Positions 17,278 through 27,463 are shown, numbered from the stretch's first letter. The stretch: DNA of 64,000 bases from Calditrichota bacterium (GCA_024278755.1 JAJRSO010000028.1:1-64000), one strand, 5' to 3'. A program made the numbers and translations. The notes: generated by a model not told the origin, from the sequence alone.

Positions 17278-18291
17278 ATGAATAAATTCGTAACAACACT
17301 TACACTGCTGGCGATCAGTTTTGTTTTTACCGTGGCTGCGCAGGCGGGAAACAGAAAAATTGCACAAACCGGGATGAAATTTCTTTCGGTCTCCACCGAT
17401 GCCCGGATGAGCGCCATGAGCAATGCGGTTACTTCGTTAGACGGCAGTTCTTCGACGGCTCTGTTCTATAATCCTGCAAGTATGGCTAATGCCGCCTGGC
17501 AATCGAGCTTTTCCTTTGGTAAAACCAAATGGATTGCAGACATCGATTATGTTTTTGGCAGCATGGCGTATCGTCCCGGAAAGGGGCAGTATGGTGTTTT
17601 TGGCCTCACTTTTGTCGCCGTGGATTATGGTGACTTTTTGGGAACCATTCGCGCAGAAAATGAACAAGGCTTTTTAGATGTGGGTACCTTTAGTCCCTCT
17701 GCCTATGCCATCGGGTTAGGATATGCCAAAGCGCTTTCCAGCAAATTTTCGGTTGGAGGACATGCGCGTTATGTGAAACAGGATTTGGTTGGCGGAGCGG
17801 TTGATTTTCTTAATAGTCAAAATTTGGCTGCCAATAATTATGAACAGGATGTATTTGCCTTTGATTTCGGCATCCTGTATAAAACCGGGTTCAAAAGCTT
17901 AAATTTTGGCATGAATGTCCATAATTTTTCAAAAGAAATTCAATATATTCAGGAATCCTTTCAATTGCCTCTGACTTTTGAAATGGGCCTTTCTATGGAT
18001 GTAATGGATTTTGTGGATGTCGACAAAAATTTACACACATTGCTCTTTTCTCTGGATGCCGTACATCCACGTGATTTTCCCGAGCAAATTGATATTGGGA
18101 TGGAATATATTTTTATGAAACGCTTCGCGCTAAGAGCCGGCTATACAATGCCCGCGGATGAACAGGGACTCAGTTTTGGTATGGGTATTAAACAAACCGT
18201 CGCCGGAATAGGATTTGATTTGGATTATGCCTATACAAGTTTCGGAGTTTTTAACGACATTCACCGTTTTACCATGAAGTTTTCATTGTAA
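17278..18291 (+). CDS. PorV-like outer-membrane protein, module 1
   Basis: ATG 17278 begins a 337-residue protein with a signal peptide (ending AAQAG). The mature start, QTGMKFLSVSTDARMSAMSN, then FYNPASMA, is the signature of PorV/UPF0164-family FadL-like barrels. Alternating strands follow, ending in a terminal phenylalanine (FTMKFSL). In the T9SS, PorV binds the sorting domain of substrates arriving from the translocon and hands them to the attachment complex. Here it lies directly after a putative exported protein and before the next receptor, so it is probably a dedicated paralogue rather than the general PorV. An in-frame GTG four codons upstream is an alternative start. Confidence 0.87.
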   Translation: MNKFVTTLTLLAISFVFTVAAQAGNRKIAQTGMKFLSVSTDARMSAMSNAVTSLDGSSSTALFYNPASMANAAWQSSFSFGKTKWIADIDYVFGSMAYRPGKGQYGVFGLTFVAVDYGDFLGTIRAENEQGFLDVGTFSPSAYAIGLGYAKALSSKFSVGGHARYVKQDLVGGAVDFLNSQNLAANNYEQDVFAFDFGILYKTGFKSLNFGMNVHNFSKEIQYIQESFQLPLTFEMGLSMDVMDFVDVDKNLHTLLFSLDAVHPRDFPEQIDIGMEYIFMKRFALRAGYTMPADEQGLSFGMGIKQTVAGIGFDLDYAYTSFGVFNDIHRFTMKFSL

Positions 18292-18324
18292 CAGGGAACA
18301 CTATTAAACTAACGGGTAATTAAA

Positions 18325-21300
18325 ATGATAAGAAAAATACTGTCTGGGTGTATCCTGGTTTTCTTTCTGATAAATTTTTTAGCGGCAGGAACGGTTGGGA
18401 AGATTGTCGGTATTGTAACCGATTCTGAAACCGGGGAACCCTTAATGGGGGTCAATATTTTCCTTCCGGGTACAAGCCTCGGCGCTGCGACCGATCAGGA
18501 CGGATATTTTGTTATTTTAAATATTCCTCCGGGAAATTATACGCTCCAGGCATCCTATGTTGGATATGCCGACTATATGGTTCAGAATATAAAAGTAAAA
18601 ATAGGTCTGACAACCAATCAAAACATTGCTTTAACTTCCCGTTTGATTTTTAGTGAAACGGTGGTTGTTGAAGCGAAACGACCGGTGGTTGTTAAAGATA
18701 TTTCCAACAGTCAGCTAAATATCGATGCACAGGTAATTCAGATATTGCCTATCCAAAATGTAAATGAAGTGCTTACGCTGCAAGCCGGTATCCAGATGGG
18801 AACCGAGGGGATTTTGGTACGTGGCGGCGGGGCCAACCAAACACTATTTATGGTGGACGGGTTAAGCCTTAATGACGAACGTTCTAATATTCCATACACG
18901 ACAATGAGTTTAAGTTCTGTGGAAGAACTTCAGGTTCAAACAGGCGGTTTTAATGCGGAATACGGCGACCTTCGTTCCGGTCTGGTTAATGTGGTGACTC
19001 GAGAAGGCAGAAATGAAAAATACGAAGCCTTTGCAACATTTAATCTCAGTCCCATTCAAAGAAAACAACTCGGCCCCTCTTTGTATAGTCCAAACTCCTA
19101 TTTTAACCGACCCTTTTTAGACCCGGATGTTTGCTGGACAGGAACAAATAACGGCGCCTGGGATGAAAACATGCAGAAACAGTATCCCAATTTTGAAGGG
19201 TGGAATTCCATATCCGAAAAGACATTTACGGATAATATCGAAGGGAACGAATTAACCCCGGAAGGAGCAAAACGCCTGTTTGAATGGCAGAGAAGACGCG
19301 AAGGAGATATCGATAAACCCGATTATCTTGTTGATATCGGTTTAGGCGGTCCGGTGCCTTTTGTTGCAGAACCGTTTGGGAAGTTACGTTTTTTTATAAC
19401 CCATGTCCGCAACAGAGAAATGTTTGTATTCCCATTATCCCGTGACAGTTATTCCGAAAACAATACACACCTCAAATTAACATTGAATATACAGGATAAT
19501 ATGAAGTTATCGTTGTCTTCTATGTATGGGGAAGTGCGCTCTGTTTCGCCCTATAACTGGAAAACAACACCCACGGGAAGAGTATTAAGGTCGGAAAGCG
19601 AAGTGGCCAATTTAGCCAATAGCGCTTCCGTACTTTATATGCCCGGCTATTACAGCCCGTCGGATATTTACCGTAAAACCCTGGGGCTGAAATTTACTCA
19701 TATCCTGAGCGCCACAACATTTTACGATGTTTCGTTACAATATATGAGTAATAATTATAATACGTTTCAAACCGCTCTGCGCGATACTTCTAAGAAATAT
19801 GAGCCGGTGCCCGGTTATTTTGTGGACGAGGCGCCCTATGGTTACTGGGGTAGCAGCAGCAGCGGAATTGACGGTATGAGCCTGGGCGGCTGGATGAATC
19901 TTGGCCGGGATAAAACCGTAAACACCACGACAACTTTTACCTACGATATTACTTCTCAGTACAATAAACAAAACCTGTTTAAAGCGGGACTCAAAATTGT
20001 ATACAACGATTTCAATGTAAAATCCACAACCGAAAGTCCCACCATGAGCACCTGGACCCGAAGCATGGTTTACCATATTTATCCGTACCGTGTTGGCGCT
20101 TATGTACAGGATAAACTGGAATATGAGGGTTTTATTGCCAATGTTGGTCTGCGTCTGGATATTTCCGATTCGAATACGGATGTTTATTTGCTGGATGCGT
20201 ATGATAAGTATTATAAAGCCGGGTATGGAAATTCCATCGAAGCGGATGTGCCTACCGAGAAATCCAAAGCAAACATAAAACTAAGTCCGCGTCTCGGTAT
20301 TTCACATCCCATTACGGATAATTCCAAGCTGTATTTCAACTATGGACATTACTATTCCGAGCCGGCCTCTTCCTATCGTTTCCGGATTCAGCGCGAGTCT
20401 AATGGCTTTGTGACCTATATGGGCAATCCTAATCTGGACTGGGAAAAAACCATAGCCTATGAGCTGGGTTATGAACAAAACCTGTATGGGCTTTTGCTGT
20501 TCAAATTAGCGGCCTACTATAAAGATGTCACACATCAACCGGGCTGGATTTATTACCAAAATGTAAATGCCTCGGCGGCCTATTATAAAAGTTCAAATAA
20601 TAACTATGCGGATATCCGCGGTTTCGAAATAACGCTTACCAAAAAAATGGGCCGCTGGATTTCCGGTTTCGTAAATTATACATACGACGTTACTTCTTCG
20701 GGTTATTTCGGTTTACTTAAAGAATTTCAGGATCCCAATGCGCAACGGGTTTATTTAAGCGAAAATCCGTATCAATCCAAACCTCATCCACGCCCATATG
20801 CCCGGCTTAATGTGAATATCCATTCTCCTGATGAATACGGGCCGCAGATATTGTCGTTATATCCGCTTGGAGCCTGGAACCTGAACATTTTAGCCAACTG
20901 GAAAGCCGGCCGCTATGCCACATATAATCCCAATAATATTCCGGGTATTGTGAATAATGTACGGTATCGGGATTATTACAATGTTGACCTGCGTTTAGCC
21001 AAAACATTTTTCTTTGCCTCGCGCAGTGTTCAGATTTATATGGATGTGACCAATTTATTTAATGAAAAACGATTCAATTATGCGGGATTTTCGGACAGCT
21101 ACGACCGTGAAAACTATTTGCAATCTCTTTGTTTCGACTGGGAAACAGGCGACAGAAAAGGGAATGACAAGATCGGAGATTACCGTCCTGCCGGAGTAGA
21201 TTTTGACCCGTTGGAAGCAAATCCCGATAATGATCCCGAAATATCCGCCCGGAATGCCGCCCGTAAAAAAAATAAATCCTATATTGATATGCCAAATATC

Positions 21301-21360
21301 AAAGCGCTTACATTTTTATACCCGCGTTTTATTACGTTTGGGTTAAAGCTTAATTTTTAG
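18325..21360 (+). CDS. TonB-dependent outer-membrane receptor, module 2
   Basis: This 1011-residue paralogue of the receptor at 10916 has the same order: signal peptide (ending LAAG), carboxypeptidase-regulatory-like domain (~22-105: GEPLMGVNIFLPGTSLGAAT), plug (~115-225: LVRGGGANQTLFMVDGLSLN, RSGLVNVVTREGR) and barrel. Shared landmarks include CWTGTNNGAWDENMQKQYP here and CWVGTKNGTWDKYMQKQYP in the other, so the two arose by duplication. They have diverged clearly at protein level, suggesting different ligands or partners. It begins 33 bases after the first PorV-like gene and is probably in the same transcript. Confidence 0.9.
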   Translation: MIRKILSGCILVFFLINFLAAGTVGKIVGIVTDSETGEPLMGVNIFLPGTSLGAATDQDGYFVILNIPPGNYTLQASYVGYADYMVQNIKVKIGLTTNQNIALTSRLIFSETVVVEAKRPVVVKDISNSQLNIDAQVIQILPIQNVNEVLTLQAGIQMGTEGILVRGGGANQTLFMVDGLSLNDERSNIPYTTMSLSSVEELQVQTGGFNAEYGDLRSGLVNVVTREGRNEKYEAFATFNLSPIQRKQLGPSLYSPNSYFNRPFLDPDVCWTGTNNGAWDENMQKQYPNFEGWNSISEKTFTDNIEGNELTPEGAKRLFEWQRRREGDIDKPDYLVDIGLGGPVPFVAEPFGKLRFFITHVRNREMFVFPLSRDSYSENNTHLKLTLNIQDNMKLSLSSMYGEVRSVSPYNWKTTPTGRVLRSESEVANLANSASVLYMPGYYSPSDIYRKTLGLKFTHILSATTFYDVSLQYMSNNYNTFQTALRDTSKKYEPVPGYFVDEAPYGYWGSSSSGIDGMSLGGWMNLGRDKTVNTTTTFTYDITSQYNKQNLFKAGLKIVYNDFNVKSTTESPTMSTWTRSMVYHIYPYRVGAYVQDKLEYEGFIANVGLRLDISDSNTDVYLLDAYDKYYKAGYGNSIEADVPTEKSKANIKLSPRLGISHPITDNSKLYFNYGHYYSEPASSYRFRIQRESNGFVTYMGNPNLDWEKTIAYELGYEQNLYGLLLFKLAAYYKDVTHQPGWIYYQNVNASAAYYKSSNNNYADIRGFEITLTKKMGRWISGFVNYTYDVTSSGYFGLLKEFQDPNAQRVYLSENPYQSKPHPRPYARLNVNIHSPDEYGPQILSLYPLGAWNLNILANWKAGRYATYNPNNIPGIVNNVRYRDYYNVDLRLAKTFFFASRSVQIYMDVTNLFNEKRFNYAGFSDSYDRENYLQSLCFDWETGDRKGNDKIGDYRPAGVDFDPLEANPDNDPEISARNAARKKNKSYIDMPNIKALTFLYPRFITFGLKLNF

Positions 21361-21383
21361 ATGGAAGTAAAAAAAGGAAAAAG

Positions 21384-23570
21384 ATGATACATACCAAAAG
21401 AAAATATGTAGTAAAGCGATTACATCTAAAATACCTGTTCCTCTGTTTTTTTCTGTTAAACACAGCCGCTCTGTTTGCTCAGGTGGAAGGCTCCGAAACC
21501 CGCTATGTCCGCATCGGTTCATTGCAAAGCCATTATACGGCATACGGTGCGGAACGTGCCTGGAATAACTCATATTATGAAGGTTTGCGTTGGCCGGCAG
21601 AGTATTTACAACAGGATAATGCCGTTATTAAACGAGCATGGATTGGCGCAGAAAACTATATTGACAAAGACGGTTTGGAATGGCCGGCATACGCCATTTC
21701 CCTAACGGCCGGATTTGTGGGTGAATCGTTATTTCCCATGGAATTAAAGCAAACGGCCCGTTTTGCACCGCCGGCTGTTTATGTGGACGGAAACAATGTA
21801 ACCGCTCCCTATGCCGGAGATGTGGACGAAATAAATCCCAACCAAATTCCGGATCGGATCATTACTAATATTGTAAATACCTCGATGGGACTGACGATGA
21901 AACGTACCATCTACGTTTTCAGTCAGCAATATCACGATAATTACCATATAAAAATATTTACGTTTACCAATACCGGAAATGTGGATTATGATGATGAAAT
22001 AGAACGCCACGGGCCGATTAATGGCCTGCGTGTCGGTTGGGGAACGCGTTACAGTTGCAGCCGGGAAGGAGCCTATCGTATTGGTAATGGCCAATCCTGG
22101 GGAAAGCACAGCTGGGTTACCAAACGCGGCGAAAACTATGCCGACCATTATACGGAAGAAATCACTCCGGCAAACCCCATTGTCGACTGGCTGCGCTGCG
22201 GTTTTAGCTGGGCCGGTCAGTCCGAGTTGAATGATTTTGATAATATCGGCGCTCCCTATGTAACTAAAGACGGCCGATTAACCTCTCCGCACCATGTGGG
22301 AACCGTCGTTTTGCATGTGGATAAAGCAGCGGACGATAATAGCGATGATCCTGCCCAGCCGACCACACTGGGCTGGCATGCCGGAGATACCTATCCGGGA
22401 ATTACTTCCATAACCCGGGCGGAAATTCCTAAAATGGTCTATCTTTACAGTATGCTTAGCGGCGTTCCGCATAATGGGCTGGGCGGCAACGACCGTTTTT
22501 ACGAAAACTATATAGATAAAAATTCTGATCCCTGGCTTAATCACAATGACGGCGGCGGAACAAATATTTGGATAAACTATGGGCCGTTTAATCTTGAAGA
22601 AGGCGATAGCATTGTCATTGTGGAAGCGGAAGGGATAAACGGGCTTAGCCGGAACATGTGCGAAACGATTGGCAGACGTTGGAAAAAAGCCTACCTGGAT
22701 GCCAATGATAAAGGCCCCTTTGAATTACCCGATCACAGTATCACAACGGATAAAGATGTTTATAAAGATGCCTGGGTAATGACCGGGCAAGATTCGATAA
22801 TGTTGACTTTTAGCCGGGCAAAACGCAATTATGATATGGGTTTTCAGATTCCGCAGCCTCCGGATCCACCCTCGCTATTCGAAGTAACCTCTGGCGGCGA
22901 CAAAATAATTTTATCCTGGGCGCCAAGCGCATCGGAAGGAGAAGAGGATTTTGGCGGCTATAAAGTTTTTAGGATCGAGGGTAAAACAGATACGGTATAT
23001 AATGAAATATTTGCCTGTGGTTACGAAACCGATCATCCTCAGATAGTCAACTATTTCGAAGACCTGAGCGCCGTCCGCGGTGTCCGGTATTTTTATTATA
23101 TTGTGGCTTTTAGCAAAGGGCTTAATAATAATACAAATGCAAATCCCCATGGGAAATTGTACAGCAGTAAATATTACACCCGCACGACAGAGCCCGCTTA
23201 TTTAAGAAGAGTGGCCGGAGAGAATCTTTCCGGGATCAGAATTGTGCCGAATCCTTATTATTTTGACAAATCAAAAAATCTGCAGTTTCCCGGTGAACAG
23301 AATAAAATAATGTTTTATAACATTCCCAAATACTGCAAGATAAAGATATTTACGGAACGCGGGGATCTGGTTGAAACAATTAACCACAAAGACGGCAGCG
23401 GAGATGAAGCCTGGTTTAATTTAAGTTCTTCCCGCCAAACGGTGGTAAGCGGCGTGTATATTGCGCATATCGAAGTGACAAAAGATATTGTTGACACTTC
23501 TGAACAGCCGCAGCGCCTTGTCTTTAAAAAGGGCCAGTCGATTATTAAGAAATTTATTGTTGTCCGATGA
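21384..23570 (+). CDS. Large exported protein with VPNPY-type C-terminal domain, module 2
   Basis: This 728-residue paralogue of the protein at 15154 begins after an AAAAAAGGAAAAAG ribosome site. The signal peptide (~residues 13-33) ends ALFAQ. It shares with its partner an unnamed N-terminal domain (GLRWPAEYL/GLQWPAIFA, AWIGAENY/MWIGARNF, LTMKRTI, TFTNTGNVD), a fibronectin-III-like region (LFEVTSGGDKIILSW) and the C-terminal block starting IRIVPNPYYF and ending QSIIKKFIVVR. Export via the T9SS with a non-canonical sorting domain is inferred. The 39-base gap to the second PorV-like gene repeats the order of module 1. Confidence 0.85.
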   Translation: MIHTKRKYVVKRLHLKYLFLCFFLLNTAALFAQVEGSETRYVRIGSLQSHYTAYGAERAWNNSYYEGLRWPAEYLQQDNAVIKRAWIGAENYIDKDGLEWPAYAISLTAGFVGESLFPMELKQTARFAPPAVYVDGNNVTAPYAGDVDEINPNQIPDRIITNIVNTSMGLTMKRTIYVFSQQYHDNYHIKIFTFTNTGNVDYDDEIERHGPINGLRVGWGTRYSCSREGAYRIGNGQSWGKHSWVTKRGENYADHYTEEITPANPIVDWLRCGFSWAGQSELNDFDNIGAPYVTKDGRLTSPHHVGTVVLHVDKAADDNSDDPAQPTTLGWHAGDTYPGITSITRAEIPKMVYLYSMLSGVPHNGLGGNDRFYENYIDKNSDPWLNHNDGGGTNIWINYGPFNLEEGDSIVIVEAEGINGLSRNMCETIGRRWKKAYLDANDKGPFELPDHSITTDKDVYKDAWVMTGQDSIMLTFSRAKRNYDMGFQIPQPPDPPSLFEVTSGGDKIILSWAPSASEGEEDFGGYKVFRIEGKTDTVYNEIFACGYETDHPQIVNYFEDLSAVRGVRYFYYIVAFSKGLNNNTNANPHGKLYSSKYYTRTTEPAYLRRVAGENLSGIRIVPNPYYFDKSKNLQFPGEQNKIMFYNIPKYCKIKIFTERGDLVETINHKDGSGDEAWFNLSSSRQTVVSGVYIAHIEVTKDIVDTSEQPQRLVFKKGQSIIKKFIVVR

Positions 23571-23609
23571 ATTTTGTTTTCCTGACCGTCTCAAATTAGG
23601 GAGTTTTAA

Positions 23610-24602
23610 GTGAACAACGCATTGTTTAAAATATTTATAGCAGGAATGGTACTTTTAAGTATCCGTGTTTCTTTTGCTCAGGAAAAAAAAGCACAAACCG
23701 GGTTTCAGTTTTTAAGTGTTGTTCCGGATGCCCGCTCCGCGGCTTTAGCCGGAGCAGTTACAACCGTATCGCAAATGTCTTCGGCCCTGTGGGATAATCC
23801 GGCCACAATGTCTGAAATGAATAAGGAACTGGATGCGGTTTTTAGTATGAACCAATGGATTGCCGAAATTACTCATAATGCCTTTTCTATGGCTTATCGA
23901 CCAAATAACGGACTGTTGGGCGTTTTTGCCATTTCATTTTTGTATGTGGATTATGGAGACGTCGAAGGAACCATATTTGCCCAGAATGAACAGGGATATC
24001 TGGATACCGGAGATATTCGACCCACGGCATATGCATTAGGTTTAGGTTATGCCCGCAGTTTAACACCCCGTTTTAATGTGGGAGGGCAAATTAAACTGGT
24101 GCGCCAAAGCCTTGGGCCTGCACTGATAAAACTTACGGCCGGGGATAATATTATAAAACAGGATAAAAATGATCTATCCGTGTTAGCGTTCGATTTTGGC
24201 ACAACGTATAAAACAGGGTATAAAAGTTTTGTATTTGGCATGTCCATTCGAAATTTTTCTCAGGAAATTAAATATGTAGATGAAAACTTCCAGTTGCCGC
24301 TAACGTTCAGTATTGGCGCATCAATGGATTTATTTGATTTCGTGGATGCGCCACAGCAAAACCTTCGTTTGTCTGTGGATGCCATTCATCCGCGCGCGCA
24401 TATAGAACAGATAAAAATTGCTACCGAGTATTTGTATAAAAATTTCCTTGCGCTGCGTTTTGGATATGTGAGCGGCGCCGATGAGGAAAACCTGAGTTTC
24501 GGTTTTGGAGTTCATACGTTTGGTTTTGGTCTGGATTATGCTTATACACCGTTCGGCGTATTTACAAAAGTACAACGAATTTCCATAAGGTTTACACTAT
24601 AG
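23610..24602 (+). CDS. PorV-like outer-membrane protein, module 2
   Basis: A 330-residue protein starting with GTG after GGGAGTTTTAA, with a signal peptide ending SFAQ. QTGFQFLSVVPDARSAALAG and LWDNPATMSEM mark it as a PorV/UPF0164-family barrel; FGLDYAYTPFGVF and a terminal RFTL close it. It is clearly related to the protein at 17278. Known PorV acts as the shuttle that carries T9SS substrates to the attachment complex. This copy follows the second VPNPY protein, so a substrate-specific role is likely but unproven. Confidence 0.87.
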   Translation: MNNALFKIFIAGMVLLSIRVSFAQEKKAQTGFQFLSVVPDARSAALAGAVTTVSQMSSALWDNPATMSEMNKELDAVFSMNQWIAEITHNAFSMAYRPNNGLLGVFAISFLYVDYGDVEGTIFAQNEQGYLDTGDIRPTAYALGLGYARSLTPRFNVGGQIKLVRQSLGPALIKLTAGDNIIKQDKNDLSVLAFDFGTTYKTGYKSFVFGMSIRNFSQEIKYVDENFQLPLTFSIGASMDLFDFVDAPQQNLRLSVDAIHPRAHIEQIKIATEYLYKNFLALRFGYVSGADEENLSFGFGVHTFGFGLDYAYTPFGVFTKVQRISIRFTL

Positions 24603-24639
24603 ATAATAAACAGGTTATCTGTTAATTAATAGGAGTTAG

Positions 24640-25899
24640 ATGATGAAATACCTTTTAATTTCGGCTTTTCTGCTGTTTACAATGTTTTTAGCGGGATGTA
24701 ATGAAGAACCGCAGGAAAGTTTGTGGTCAATGAAACCAAGGTATGAGGTTTTACCGGATCCGACCATTACCTCCGTTGTTCCGGAAAAAGGCGCTTATGC
24801 CGGCATCGACGAGGTGACCATTGTAGGAACAAATTTTTTAACAGAGGTTTCCAAGGTCAAAGTATATTTTGATAATGTGCCGGCACAGGTAGTTAATTCT
24901 ACACAAACGGAAATTAAAGTGATTGCGCCCGTAATTGCAGGCGATTCGATTATTATAAAGGTTCAGATAGACGGCGCGCTGCAATATGCTGCTTACCAAC
25001 CGGGATACAAAGTAGAATTTGCCGAAGGTGAATTTGGCGGCATCACCGGACAATCAAATGCGTATGGCATTGCCATCGATTTGGATGAGAACTTATATGT
25101 TTCGCTCGGCGAGGGAAAAATTGTAAAAATCGATCAGGATGGCAATCAGGAAGATTATGTGACGACCGAACAGGGCGTAGACGGTTTTTATTCGTCTATG
25201 AAAATAGGCCCCAACGGTGATTTATTTGCATCGCGTACCAAGTATATTTATAAAGCGCCCGCCGGCGGCGGCTCCATGTATAAGTTTACCGTTACAAAAT
25301 TAAAACAAGCTATAAATGACATCGACTTTGGCCCCTATGGCGATATTTATGTGGCCGCAAAAAAAGGAATCTATTTTGTTCAACTGGCAGATTCCAGCGG
25401 AAGTCTGGCGATGGCCTATGATAATTTTATCCTCAATGCCATTAGGGTTTACGATGGCTATGTTTATGTGGCCGGGAGCTATTCTTCTTTTTCGTCAACA
25501 CCTGTTAAAGAGGGTATCTGGAGAAATCAAATTCTTGGCCCGGGCGGTCAGCTGGGAGCAACGGAATTGGTAATTGACTGGGAACACAGCTTTGACTCGC
25601 CTACCTACCCTAAAATACTGGCCATTACCTTTGCGGAAGACGGCTATATGTACGTAGGCGCCGATTCTACCGATAATGCGGACGCCATTACGGTAATTCC
25701 GGCCAATGGGAATAACAGTTATTCAATAGGCGACGCTTATCCCTTATATCAGGCGGTTTTAATGCCCCCGTCGGCCAAGTTTTGCTGGGGCAATGATCAA
25801 TATCTTTATGTTAACCGGAAAAGTTTGGACAATGATTTGGCTAGAATTATAAAAATAACAATGGGTAAAATGACAGCCCCGTATTACGGGCGCAAATAA
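24640..25899 (+). CDS. IPT/TIG-domain lipoprotein with propeller-like region, module 2
   Basis: A 419-residue protein with lipobox FLAGC (cysteine near residue 20). An IPT/TIG immunoglobulin-like domain (~42-125: PTITSVVPEKGAYAG, VTIVGTNF) is followed by an NHL/SMP-30-like propeller region (~130-415: AIDLDENLYVSLGEGKIVKI, IGPNGDLFASR, DIDFGPYGDIYVAAKKG). IPT-propeller lipoproteins lie beside SusC/SusD-type loci in many Bacteroidetes and are usually surface glycan-binding proteins; binding here is inferred from that. It occupies the lipoprotein slot of module 2, though it is unrelated to the module 1 lipoprotein. An alternative start lies one codon downstream (ATGATG). Confidence 0.82.
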   Translation: MMKYLLISAFLLFTMFLAGCNEEPQESLWSMKPRYEVLPDPTITSVVPEKGAYAGIDEVTIVGTNFLTEVSKVKVYFDNVPAQVVNSTQTEIKVIAPVIAGDSIIIKVQIDGALQYAAYQPGYKVEFAEGEFGGITGQSNAYGIAIDLDENLYVSLGEGKIVKIDQDGNQEDYVTTEQGVDGFYSSMKIGPNGDLFASRTKYIYKAPAGGGSMYKFTVTKLKQAINDIDFGPYGDIYVAAKKGIYFVQLADSSGSLAMAYDNFILNAIRVYDGYVYVAGSYSSFSSTPVKEGIWRNQILGPGGQLGATELVIDWEHSFDSPTYPKILAITFAEDGYMYVGADSTDNADAITVIPANGNNSYSIGDAYPLYQAVLMPPSAKFCWGNDQYLYVNRKSLDNDLARIIKITMGKMTAPYYGRK

Positions 25900-25985
25900 T
25901 TTCACACAAAATTAATAAGATGAAGGGAGGCTTTAAAAGTACAAATATTAACAGAAATGTTTAATTTTTAATTAAGGAGTTTGCT

Positions 25986-27401
25986 ATGAAGAAATTGTTA
26001 GTATTGTTAGTATTGTTGTCAAGTTTTGTCTTCGGCGGAACGCAGTGGGGATGGGTATATCAGGACGTTGCCATTAATGGCTGGGAAAGAGCAACGGACG
26101 AAGGTATGGCTAAAGTGAATGTGCATGGCTTTAAAAATCCTTACGGCGTAACGGTAGATTCAACCGGTAAAGTATGGGCCGCCGCTTATTATCAGCGCTA
26201 CTATTATGCTGAAGATGGCACAACAAAAATTTATCCGGATGACGTTGAAAAAACAGTAAAGGGATCGCAGGGACAGGATTCTACCTACCTTACTCAGACA
26301 CGTCCTATTTTTATTAGAAAACTGGACGGGTCCATTGATACGCTTCGCTATTTAACCTGGGCGGACGGACATATTGATACATTATTTAACGGTAACAGAG
26401 GTCTGGCAACGCTTCCGGACGGCAGTGTGCTTTATGCTGCGGACTACGGTATCCTGATAAAGATTAATCCCTTAACCTATGAACCGATTGCCGAATATGA
26501 TCTGGGCTCTACCTGGAGAACGGCGCGCCCGGATGTGGATGCGGACGGTTATATTTATAATATCAGCCTGTTTGGCGGCGATGTTATTATTCTTGACGGC
26601 AGTGATATGACCGTTTACAATACCATCCCGGCCACAGCCCCCGGCGTTTCTCGTGGAATCGCCTGTTCACCGGACGGTCAACATGTATTTATTCCTTCCC
26701 AGGGCGGAGGTGTACATCATTATTATAATAAAGACGGTGTTGACGGTTCTTATGCCTTAATCGATACTTTGGCAAAAACCTTTATCGATGGTGAGGGAAC
26801 CGAAAAAGCTTTACCTTCTACAATGGCTTTATGGGATCCGGCCGGCTTATTATGGGTTGGACGTCAGGAATATTCCAGTTCCGATCAATACATTATGTGG
26901 GCGTATGATCCGGATCAGGAATTCGCATTAGTGGATGATTACAGTTTCCGTTCACCGACAGCGGAAGACACTACGGTATACGGTTATCCTCAGCCAGGAT
27001 TTGTAAGATGCCCCCGTGACGCGGCCTTCAGTAAAGATGGTATGACCATGTACATAGCCGATTTCTACAGCTATTCCATTAAGCAATTCCATTATGAAGA
27101 AAAAGTAGGCATTGCCGATGAGAATGCAACTGTTCCAAACAGCCTGTATCTGGGACAGAACTATCCGAATCCGTTTAATCCCACGACTAAAATCCCGTTT
27201 TCTTTATCAAAAAGAGCGAACGTACGTTTAAAGATTTATGACAGCCTGGGTCGTGAACTTATGATTGCCATTGACAAAGAGATGTCACCTGGCGACCATT
27301 TTTACACATTCGACGGCAGCAAACTGGCTTCGGGAACCTATTATTATAAACTGACGGTTGATACAAAGGTAAGAACCGGAAGAATGATGCTGGTTAAATA
27401 A
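25986..27401 (+). CDS. Secreted beta-propeller protein, T9SS cargo
   Basis: This 471-residue protein starts after a strong AAGGAG and has a short signal peptide (ending VFGG). The body is a YncE/NHL-like propeller with blades such as NPYGVTVDSTGKVWAA, RGIACSPDGQHVFIPSQGG and RDAAFSKDGMTMYIADF. The end is a canonical sorting domain (GQNYPNPFNPTTKIPFSL, closing RMMLVK). It is the last gene before a strong terminator, 86 bases after the IPT lipoprotein, and so probably the final gene of the operon. It differs from the VPNPY proteins by carrying the standard sorting signal. The role is unknown; propellers of this sort mostly bind ligands. Confidence 0.85.
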   Translation: MKKLLVLLVLLSSFVFGGTQWGWVYQDVAINGWERATDEGMAKVNVHGFKNPYGVTVDSTGKVWAAAYYQRYYYAEDGTTKIYPDDVEKTVKGSQGQDSTYLTQTRPIFIRKLDGSIDTLRYLTWADGHIDTLFNGNRGLATLPDGSVLYAADYGILIKINPLTYEPIAEYDLGSTWRTARPDVDADGYIYNISLFGGDVIILDGSDMTVYNTIPATAPGVSRGIACSPDGQHVFIPSQGGGVHHYYNKDGVDGSYALIDTLAKTFIDGEGTEKALPSTMALWDPAGLLWVGRQEYSSSDQYIMWAYDPDQEFALVDDYSFRSPTAEDTTVYGYPQPGFVRCPRDAAFSKDGMTMYIADFYSYSIKQFHYEEKVGIADENATVPNSLYLGQNYPNPFNPTTKIPFSLSKRANVRLKIYDSLGRELMIAIDKEMSPGDHFYTFDGSKLASGTYYYKLTVDTKVRTGRMMLVK

Positions 27402-27428
27402 TTGTGATAACTAAGTGAAATTATTTAT

Positions 27429-27463
27429 AAAGCCGTCAGTTGCAAAAAGCTGACGGCTTTTTT
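27429..27463 (+). terminator. Rho-independent terminator of the receptor/PorV operon
   Basis: AAAGCCGTCAG (27429-27439) pairs perfectly with CTGACGGCTTT (27450-27460) around a 10-base loop and runs into a T tract. It lies 28 bases after the propeller gene stop. Confidence 0.85.

Noticed and set aside
25995-26016. Short direct repeat (GTTAGTATT twice) in the signal peptide of the propeller gene
   Set aside because: It simply encodes alternating Leu/Val in the hydrophobic core; two units are not a meaningful tandem array.
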